Below, piece after piece: positions 58,847 to 64,000 of a DNA stretch of 64,000 bases. A program made the position numbers and the translations under genes. The notes beneath the pieces are model-generated. The model made no database searches. It saw nothing but the letters and a program-made list of their open reading frames with translations, and was not told the origin of the DNA. How positions within the stretch are numbered: the first letter of the stretch is position 1; every line of letters begins with the position of its first letter. Source of the DNA: Streptomyces sp. NBC_00459 (lineage in GTDB: Bacteria; Actinomycetota; Actinomycetes; Streptomycetales; Streptomycetaceae); contig NZ_CP107903.1 of NCBI RefSeq assembly GCF_036013955.1, positions 6,448,001-6,512,000 of the forward strand, given 5' to 3'.

Positions 58847-59149
58847 ATGACGGATTCCGAGCTAAAAGTTTCAAATCCGCGTAAAGCGGACTTGGAGAAG
58901 TTGCGGCGAGATCTGGCGAAGGAAGTTGAAGGTTTGAGGGAGGCGCTCAAGAAGTCGACTGAGGACATCGGTGGTGACCATGTCTGGGTAGGGAAGAACG
59001 CTCGGGCATGGCACAAGGAGCTGGAAGGGCGCAACAAGAAATTGCGTGACCAAGTCGATAAACTGCTTCCCGTTATCGAGGCCGCAATCCGATGTGAGCC
59101 GGAAAAGGTATCCGCCACCGAGGCGAGGATGTACCACAACAGCATCTGA
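58847..59149 (+). CDS. WXG100-type ESX (type VII) secretion protein
   Basis: This is a 100-residue helical hairpin protein with a central W-V-G (residues 47-49, in GGDHVWVGKNARAW), flanked by two amphipathic helices (DLEKLRRDLAKEVEGLREAL and KELEGRNKKLRDQVDKLL). Length and motif position are those of the WXG100/EsxA family, secreted as dimers by type VII systems or partnering larger substrates. AGAGGG lies 8 nt before ATG 58847; an in-frame GTG at 58826 is less likely. It is divergent from the three-gene operon above. No EccC or other machinery gene is nearby. No clear YxxxD/E export motif is seen in the C-terminal tail (ARMYHNSI). Confidence 0.78.
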   Translation: MTDSELKVSNPRKADLEKLRRDLAKEVEGLREALKKSTEDIGGDHVWVGKNARAWHKELEGRNKKLRDQVDKLLPVIEAAIRCEPEKVSATEARMYHNSI

Positions 59150-59530
59150 CCTCGATCCTTCAGCGAGGTTCGTGCTCTGATCGACTCGGCGGTTCGCCCG
59201 TAATGTCCTCGCCCCTGTCGAGGTGGGGGGGCGCCTGACGCTGTGGGCGTGCCGGGTTCCAGGGGCCCGAAAATATTGCGGTGTGTCCTCCGTTCCGGTC
59301 TTTGTCGGTGCGAGAGTGCCGGTCGTCAGGTGACGGCCGGGCGGTCGGTGAGCCGTTGTCGGCTTGTGGTGAAGGCGCCTGCCCAGGGTTAGCCCTTGTC
59401 GATGCGCAGCCAGCGACGACGGGCGTGCTTCGTGAGGCGGGCGCGCAGGTGGTGGAGACGGAAGCGCATGGTGTCGGGCTCTGTGTCGGCGAGGTTCTCA
59501 ACATCGTGCAGACCAGGAGCCGGACCCATG
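59150..59530 (-). mobile_element. IS1380-family insertion sequence remnant
   Basis: The minus strand from about 59530 to 59326 encodes the C-terminal end of an IS1380-type transposase: EPDTMRFRLHHLRARLTKHA, RRRWLRIDKG, an in-frame stop, then PWAGAFTTSRQRLTDRPAVT. Conserved order and motifs match the family, with a TAA where a Trp codon is expected. The rest of the transposase is missing. The likely IS end (CCTCGATCCTTCAGCGAGG) starts right after the WXG gene stop. The other end is cut at about 59530. It is inactive. Confidence 0.75.
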
Positions 59531-59644
59531 CGTCCAGGTGAAATGACCCTCGTTTGGTATCAGGGTGTTGGGTACTGCAAGCGCGTAAATGCCAAGCGCG
59601 TCAACCCGTGAGGCCGGGCTCGCCGCGGCCGTGCGCCGAGCTGG

Positions 59645-59857
59645 TCAGCGTTCGGTCGGATACGGCACGAAAGCGGTCCAGCTGGCGGAGGTGAAGGCCA
59701 GGCGGGGGCCGCCCATGACGTACTTGGAATCACGTACGTGGATGGTGCCCGGCGTGGTGGCGACCTCGACGCAGGAGTCGCCTTCGCTGCCGCTGCTGTG
59801 GCTGCTCTTGAACCACGCCAGGCCGGAGGCGCCCTCGGTCGAGGTGTTGCGGTTCAT
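59645..59857 (-). CDS. DUF397-domain protein
   Basis: This is a 70-residue protein matching DUF397 over its length: GLAWFKSSHSSGSEGDSCVEVA, HVRDSKYVMGGPRLAFT and SWTAFV. Such proteins are encoded in many copies in Streptomyces next to HTH-DUF5753 regulators; relatives influence development (BldB/WhiJ/AbaA-type loci). ATG 59857 overlaps the stop of the regulator gene (ATGA), so it is translationally coupled. It may bind or modulate its partner regulator. Confidence 0.92.
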   Translation of the reverse strand: MNRNTSTEGASGLAWFKSSHSSGSEGDSCVEVATTPGTIHVRDSKYVMGGPRLAFTSASWTAFVPYPTER

Positions 59858-60729
59858 GTGTCCCCCAGCGCTTGTTCGATGAAGGCCGCTGATTCACGTG
59901 GGGTGAGAGCCTGGCCTCGGATGATGCCATACCGCAGTTCAAGGATACGGAGCTGCTTCGCATCGGAGACCGGTCGGCCGTTGGCCACCACTGGCGAACG
60001 ACCCACCGCCGTACCGTCCGCGAACTTCAGCACCTCGATACTGCCGTCCACACCGGCGTGTTCCTCGCGATCCATCGGCATCACCTGAAGCTCGACGCCG
60101 CGCAACTGCCCTGTCTCCAGAAGATGTTCGAGCTGGCAGCGGAGCATCGCCTTCCCCCCGAGCGGGCGCCGAAGTGTCCACTCCTCCAAGACGAAGCCGA
60201 GTTCAGGCGCCGGATCCCGTTCGAAGACGGACTTGCGGGCCACCCGCGCCGCGAAGAACCGCTCCACCTCGCTCGCGGTGTACGCGGGGCGCCGCATCAT
60301 GAGCAGGGCCCGTGCGTACTCCGGCGTCTGCAGCAACCCGTGGATGTTCAGCGGATCGTAGAGCTGAAGCTCGACCGCCTTGGACTCCAGCATCGCGATG
60401 GCCCGTACCTTCTTCGGGTGCCGGACCTTCTCCAAGTCCTCGTTCATGGCGGCGATCAGGCCGTCCGCCCCCAGCACCTCGTCCGCCTTCACCAGATACT
60501 CGGGCCGGGGGATCCGTTTCCCGCCCTCGACCTTGTAGACGATGTCCTCGCCGTATCCGAGCGCTCTGCCGAAGTCGGCCGCCCGCATCCCTGCCGCCTC
60601 CCGGCGCAGCTTCAGCTGACGTCCGACGGTCTCCACGACCGCCACACCCCACTCGTCGTCCGGGTCCACCTCCCGACCCGGCTCGTCCGCCTCGCCCTTG
60701 AGCTGCCCCGCGTCGCTGTCCACGCTCAT
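59854..60729 (-). CDS. XRE-type HTH regulator with DUF5753 domain (WhiJ-like)
   Basis: This is a 291-residue regulator. An N-terminal Cro/C1 helix-turn-helix (about 30-90: VGRQLKLRREAAGMRAADFG, EDIVYKVEGGKRIPRPEYL) is followed by the DUF5753 effector domain (AVELQLYDPLNIHGLLQTPEYARALL, ELGFVLEEWTLRRPLGG, VGRSPVVANGRPVSDAKQLR). ATG 60729 with GGAGGGG upstream is chosen over in-frame codons up to 60849. It is divergent from a small ATP-binding protein gene and coupled to DUF397. This trio recurs in Streptomyces and acts in sporulation or antibiotic control. Confidence 0.92.
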   Translation of the reverse strand: MSVDSDAGQLKGEADEPGREVDPDDEWGVAVVETVGRQLKLRREAAGMRAADFGRALGYGEDIVYKVEGGKRIPRPEYLVKADEVLGADGLIAAMNEDLEKVRHPKKVRAIAMLESKAVELQLYDPLNIHGLLQTPEYARALLMMRRPAYTASEVERFFAARVARKSVFERDPAPELGFVLEEWTLRRPLGGKAMLRCQLEHLLETGQLRGVELQVMPMDREEHAGVDGSIEVLKFADGTAVGRSPVVANGRPVSDAKQLRILELRYGIIRGQALTPRESAAFIEQALGDT

Positions 60730-60885
60730 GCCGCGCCCCTCCGTCGTGCCGTGCTGTACTGCTCTCGCTCTACCCGTACGCCCCGTCCCGACAGCCCGGA
60801 CACGACCGGACATGCTCCGGACAGTCACCGTATGCATCGTCTGAGTCACTGCTCACGGTAGGTGTGTGCGGCCACTCTGAGTGAC

Positions 60886-61461
60886 GTGAATCGACAAATG
60901 GCCGCCCCCGAGCCCCAGTTCCAGCCCGAGCACGCCTTCCGCAACTTCAGCGTGCGGCTGTCTCCCACGCCCCGTGGCGCCCGCCTGGCCCGGCTGCTCA
61001 CCGCCGAGCAACTGCGCTCCTGGGAACTCCCCTTGGACCCGGCCCGCCAGATCGTCGCCGAGTTGGCAGCGAACGCGGTCACTCACGGACGCGTCCCCGG
61101 CCGCGATTTCCGGCTCACGGTGTACGTCATCGGCGCCACCCTGCGTATCGAGGTGACCGACACCTGCGGTGACCGTCCGCCGTGTCCTCAACCTCCGTCC
61201 GACGACGCGGAGTCCGGGCGGGGACTCGCCCTGGTCGAGGCGCTTGCCGATCGGTGGGGGTGGGGTCCGGGGCTGCGCCCGCGCAAAACGGTGTGGGCGG
61301 AAATCGATGTCGCACCGGAACCCGATTCCCCGTGTTCCGGTGCGACCAGCGCTCTTTTCAAAGGAACTCGGGGAGAAAGGAACCAACCAAACCCCACCCC
61401 CTCCCGCCCGCCGGAGACGGCGACCACGGCCGCCTCCGCCCAAACTCACTCGCCCGAGTGA
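60886..61461 (+). CDS. ATP-binding anti-sigma-type protein
   Basis: This is a 191-residue HATPase_c_2 protein: the N box is IVAELAANAVTHGRV, D-box VEVTDTCGDRPP-like (IEVTDT), G box ESGRGLALVEALADRWG and lid KTVWAEI. After residue ~145 the tail is Pro/Ser/Thr-rich and low complexity. It probably binds a sigma or anti-anti-sigma factor. The start is uncertain: GTG 60886 (VNRQM) is used, but GTG 60862 or ATG 60898 are possible; none has a strong ribosome site. It completes the WhiJ-like regulatory trio with the divergent HTH and DUF397 genes. Confidence 0.82.
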   Translation: MNRQMAAPEPQFQPEHAFRNFSVRLSPTPRGARLARLLTAEQLRSWELPLDPARQIVAELAANAVTHGRVPGRDFRLTVYVIGATLRIEVTDTCGDRPPCPQPPSDDAESGRGLALVEALADRWGWGPGLRPRKTVWAEIDVAPEPDSPCSGATSALFKGTRGERNQPNPTPSRPPETATTAASAQTHSPE

Positions 61462-61563
61462 ACATCAGCAACTCTGCTGGATTCGGGCCCGGTTGCCTGC
61501 CCTACGCTCAGCGCAGCAGCATCACCACCAGCACCGACTTCGCGACAACCGCAGACATGAGAC

Positions 61564-61621
61564 GGCCCTCGCCGGGATTGCACTCCCAATGCGAGGGCCT
61601 GACCACCAAGGAAGTTAGGCC
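61564..61621 (+). promoter_or_regulatory. Structured 5' leader with mutually exclusive hairpins
   Basis: GGCCCTCG (61564-61571) pairs perfectly with CGAGGGCC (61592-61599), with an inner GGGA/TCCC. The same GGGCCT (61595-61600) can instead pair with AGGCCC (61616-61621), whose loop holds the AAGGAAG ribosome-site-like sequence for ATG 61630. The two folds exclude each other, so this could control translation of the winged-helix gene. Confidence 0.5.
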
Positions 61622-61629
61622 CTTCCCGA

Positions 61630-62570
61630 TGGACACGAAAAACCTTAGCGTGCCCTCGCACGCCCAAGCCCGGATCCCGGGCAAAAACCACCCTCGCCGG
61701 GGCCCCAGTTCCGGTGTCTCGGGCGTGATTCACGACAACGTCCGTCACACCGCCCGCTTCACGGTGATCGGCAACCACCTCGCCCAGCACCCCGAGCTCT
61801 CACTGCTCGCGATCGGCCTGGGCGCCCACATCCAGTCGCTGCCCGCCGGTGCCCCCGTCGACATCAAGACCCTCGCCGAGAGGTTCCCCGAGGGTCCGGA
61901 CCGTATCGCCGCCGCCCTGCGCGAACTGGAAACCCACGGCTACCTGAGTCGAACCCGCGAACGCACCCCCGGCGGCAACATCGTCACCCGCACGGTCTCC
62001 TGCAACCAGCCCGGACACCGCACAGGGAGGCACCCCGATCGCCGTACGGAACCCGAAGCAGTGCCGGAGGCAGTCGCCGAGTCGGCTCCCCGGCCTGCCG
62101 CCCAGCCCACGCACCCCACCAGCACCCCCGCCCCGCCCAAGAAGCGCGCCCCACGCAAGCCCCTTCCCGCCGTACCGCAGCCCGCGTACAAGGGACCAGG
62201 ACTCCTCCAGGCCGCCACCGACCTCCTCGCCGGCCTCCGTCGCCACGACCCCGACCTGCTCCTGTCGGCCTGCGACACGGCCCACCTCGCACCCGGCGTC
62301 GCCGCCTGGCTGGAGCGAGACGTCAGTCCTACCGCCGTACGACACGCACTGACCAGCGACCTCCCACCCGAAGGCATGCGCCGCCCGGCAGCCTTCCTGG
62401 CCCACCGCCTCACCGCGAAGCTGCCGCCCCCGGCGCCGTACCACGCACCAGCCGGGCCATCACCCGTCCGGCACCCCCTCCAGACCTGCGACGGCTGTGA
62501 GCGCGCATTCCGGTCGCCCGAGCCCGGCCGCTGCCGCGACTGCCAGGTCACCGTCCCCGTGGCCGCCTGA
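61630..62570 (+). CDS. Winged-helix DNA-binding protein with C-terminal zinc-like motif
   Basis: This is a 313-residue protein. A winged-helix domain at about 30-120 includes RFTVIGNHLAQHPELSLLAI, LAERFPEGPDRIAAALRELE and the wing THGYLSRTRERTPGGNIVTR. A Pro/Ala-rich linker is followed by a helical domain (LLQAATDLLAGLRRHDPDLL). The C-terminus carries CDGCERAFRSPEPGRCRDC, a four-Cys potential zinc site. Such proteins are frequent in Streptomyces, often near small ATPases or integrated elements. ATG 61630 is preceded by AAGGAAG at an unusually long distance (~15 nt), inside the structured leader; GTG 61650 is an alternative start. Confidence 0.82.
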
Positions 62571-62750
62571 CGCATCCCCGCGCACGTCATCGAATCCACA
62601 CGGCGAATACGAAAGGCTTAGAGGCCCGCCATGGTCAGCTCGTCACCGGTGGACAGAATCCCCGCCGACGCGTGTCCCGCTTCCTCTCGAGGCCCGGTCG
62701 GCCGGCGTCCCGCCCCGATACCCTGGCGACGGCATCTCCAGGAGGACACG

Positions 62751-63098
62751 ATGAGCACCCAGTCTCACCACGGACACGAGCTGATCCCTCGTCCCGAGCA
62801 CACCCCTGACGCCTTGCGCGCGGCCCTCGCCGTGGTCGCCCCGGGCCGCCTGGAGGAGATGCAGGCCCAGAAAGACGAGGCATTCGCCAGGGCGGTCGAA
62901 TGGCAATCCCTCAGCCCAGTGCAGAGCTGGGTCCTGGCCTGGGCCAGGAACATCGAAATCGCGCGTCGCCCCGATCTGACTGCCCGCTACACCCAGGCGC
63001 AGAGCCACCTGGAGGACGAAGATCCGGCTGCCGCTCAGGAAGCCCTGCGGGAACTGAGTTCCGTATTCGACGAGGCCATGAAGTCAGTCCGCGAGTGA
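62751..63098 (+). CDS. DUF6247-family protein, probable antitoxin
   Basis: This is a 115-residue, mostly helical, acidic protein: TPDALRAALAVVAPGRLEEM, QSWVLAWARNIEIARRP and LEDEDPAAAQEALRELSSVF. It resembles proteins annotated as DUF6247, and sits upstream of a short RelE/ParE-like gene whose start overlaps its stop (GTGA). AGGAGG 5 nt before ATG 62751 is the best ribosome site in the region. A helical acidic first gene coupled to a RelE-like second gene is the layout of a type II antitoxin-toxin operon. Family name is from memory. Confidence 0.75.
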   Translation: MSTQSHHGHELIPRPEHTPDALRAALAVVAPGRLEEMQAQKDEAFARAVEWQSLSPVQSWVLAWARNIEIARRPDLTARYTQAQSHLEDEDPAAAQEALRELSSVFDEAMKSVRE

Positions 63099-63352
63099 GC
63101 TGGAAGTGGGAGTACGCCTTTGGCGCGGAGGAAGTCGCCCGTACCGCTCCAGCCGACTTCCTCGCCACGGTGGAGAGAAAGGCGGACGAGCTCGTCAGGG
63201 CAGTCGAAGCCCTCCATGTTCACGGCCAGGCACACAGGGGTGTGGACCCGAAAGGTGGTGACGTCATCGTCCCTGGTGGCATGTTCACCTATCAGGTCGT
63301 CGTGCGGAGCGAGCGTGTCTACGTCGTCCAGATCACGTACCTGGGGTTCTGA
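63095..63352 (+). CDS. RelE/ParE-like probable toxin
   Basis: This is an 85-residue protein with the RelE/ParE order helix-helix-strands: WKWEYAFGAEEVARTAPADF, LATVERKADELVRAVEALHV, then a three-strand sheet MFTYQVVVRSERVYVVQITYLGF. GTG 63095 overlaps the upstream stop, so it is translated with the DUF6247 gene. RelE-type toxins cleave ribosome-bound mRNA, while ParE targets gyrase; which applies, and whether it is toxic, is unknown. The usual C-terminal catalytic His/Arg of RelE is not obvious. Confidence 0.6.
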   Translation: MSWKWEYAFGAEEVARTAPADFLATVERKADELVRAVEALHVHGQAHRGVDPKGGDVIVPGGMFTYQVVVRSERVYVVQITYLGF

Positions 63353-63413
63353 GTCGTCCGGAGGGCCGGGTCGAGGGCGGGCAGGCGGCATGAGCCCGAA
63401 GCCCCGCGCCTCG

Positions 63414-63419
63414 TAGGCT
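63414..63419 (+). promoter_or_regulatory. TAGGCT -10 box for mshB
   Basis: TAGGCT lies 6 nt before ATG 63426, so the mshB transcript probably starts at or next to the start codon (leaderless). Confidence 0.5.
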
Positions 63420-63425
63420 GACCCC

Positions 63426-64000
63426 ATGACGGAACTGCCCGACCGGCGTCTCCTTCTGGTGCACGCGCATCCGGACGACGAGTCGATCAACAACGGCGCG
63501 ACCATGGCCAGGTACGCGGCCGAGGGCGCCCGGGTGACGCTGGTCACCTGCACCCTCGGTGAGCGCGGAGAGGTCATTCCGCCCGAGCTCGCGCATCTCA
63601 CCGGGGCCGCCCTCGGTGAACACCGGCTGCGTGAGCTGGACGCGGCGATGCGTGCCCTCGGTGTCGACGATCACCGGTTGCTCGGCGGGGCCGGCAGGTA
63701 CGGCGACTCCGGGATGATGGGGCTCGCCGACAACGACGACCCCGACTGCTTCTGGCAGGCGGATGTCGACGAGGCGGCCGGGTACCTCGTCGAGGTGATT
63801 CTCGAGGTCCGTCCGCAGGTCGTCGTGACATACGACCCGGACGGCGGCTACGGCCACCCCGACCACATCCAGGCCCACCGCGTGGCCATGCGCGCCGTGG
63901 AACTGGCCGTCGAGGCCGGCTGGAGCGTCCCCAAGGTCTACTGGAACCGGGTGCCCCGGCCGGTCGCCGAGGAGGGGTTCGCGCGACTGCGGGAGGCGCT
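63426..64000 (+). CDS. mshB: Mycothiol deacetylase MshB, N-terminal part
   Basis: This is the first ~191 residues of N-acetyl-1-D-myo-inositol-2-amino-2-deoxy-alpha-D-glucopyranoside deacetylase, which removes the acetyl group from GlcNAc-Ins in mycothiol biosynthesis. The zinc site is visible as HAHPDDES (His13, Asp17-Asp18 region) and the later YGHPDHIQAH; the LLP-type fold continues with TLGERGEVIPPELAHL and GGAGRYGDSGMMG. The gene runs off the window edge, so the C-terminus is not seen. A leaderless start at ATG 63426 is likely. Mycothiol confirms an actinomycete. Confidence 0.93.
   Translation, partial: MTELPDRRLLLVHAHPDDESINNGATMARYAAEGARVTLVTCTLGERGEVIPPELAHLTGAALGEHRLRELDAAMRALGVDDHRLLGGAGRYGDSGMMGLADNDDPDCFWQADVDEAAGYLVEVILEVRPQVVVTYDPDGGYGHPDHIQAHRVAMRAVELAVEAGWSVPKVYWNRVPRPVAEEGFARLREA

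Noticed and set aside
59281..59541. Plus-strand frame over the IS remnant
   Set aside because: The minus strand encodes recognisable IS1380 transposase motifs, so this is its antisense.

Overview
The window looks like chromosomal DNA of a Streptomyces or a close relative. GC is very high with strong third-position G/C bias, GTG and TTG starts are frequent, many neighbouring genes overlap by ATGA/GTGA, several genes look leaderless (a TANNNT -10 box 6-7 nt before the start), and the gene families are typical of Streptomyces. From memory, the block from the succinate dehydrogenase operon through typA, a five-gene oligopeptide permease and a second permease to mshB has the order of the bldK region of S. 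coelicolor. That comparison was not checked here.

Layout. 1-2 kb: the end of ychF and a frameshifted secreted metallo-beta-lactamase-fold gene. 2.1-3.3 kb: an orphan secreted binding protein. 3.7-12.9 kb: a beta-mannan utilisation locus, with a LacI regulator coupled to a GH2 beta-mannosidase and, divergently, a sugar-binding lipoprotein, two permeases and a secreted GH26 mannanase. 13-19.8 kb: secreted alpha/beta hydrolase, SDR, threonine-synthase-like PLP enzyme, a septum-formation-domain membrane protein, GntR regulator and a SPOR-domain miniprotein. 19.8-23.4 kb: a mutT-like Nudix gene cut at its Nudix box by a ~3.1 kb island carrying a MATE exporter, a PadR regulator, another Nudix gene and a broken coiled-coil gene. 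23.5-30.2 kb: a small ATP-binding protein, a PAS-PAS-GAF-SpoIIE-HATPase phosphatase, membrane proteins and a kinase-like phosphotransferase. 30.2-34.1 kb: a three-subunit succinate dehydrogenase/fumarate reductase operon. 34.4-46.3 kb: peptide-binding lipoprotein, small secreted protein, typA and the bldK-like operon. 46.5-55.7 kb: VOC protein, Uma2 nuclease, a second Opp-type operon lacking an OppF subunit, an S9 peptidase and a tiny membrane protein.

56-59.5 kb is the most unusual region. Its base composition is less GC-rich and it encodes a likely type VII (ESX) cassette: an SseB-like protein, a 487-residue protein with a C-terminal glycine-zipper membrane segment, a two-helix membrane protein, and a divergent 100-residue WXG protein. 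It abuts the remnant of an IS1380-family transposase. 59.6-63.4 kb holds a WhiJ/BldB-like regulatory set (HTH-DUF5753, DUF397, small ATPase), a winged-helix protein behind a structured leader, and a probable DUF6247/RelE-like toxin-antitoxin pair. The window ends inside mshB of mycothiol biosynthesis.

Three unrelated substrate-binding-protein genes are each followed, inside their operons, by a strong hairpin before the permease gene. This may raise binding-protein output relative to the membrane subunits. Perfect hairpins also close several operons. No tRNA, rRNA or CRISPR array was seen.
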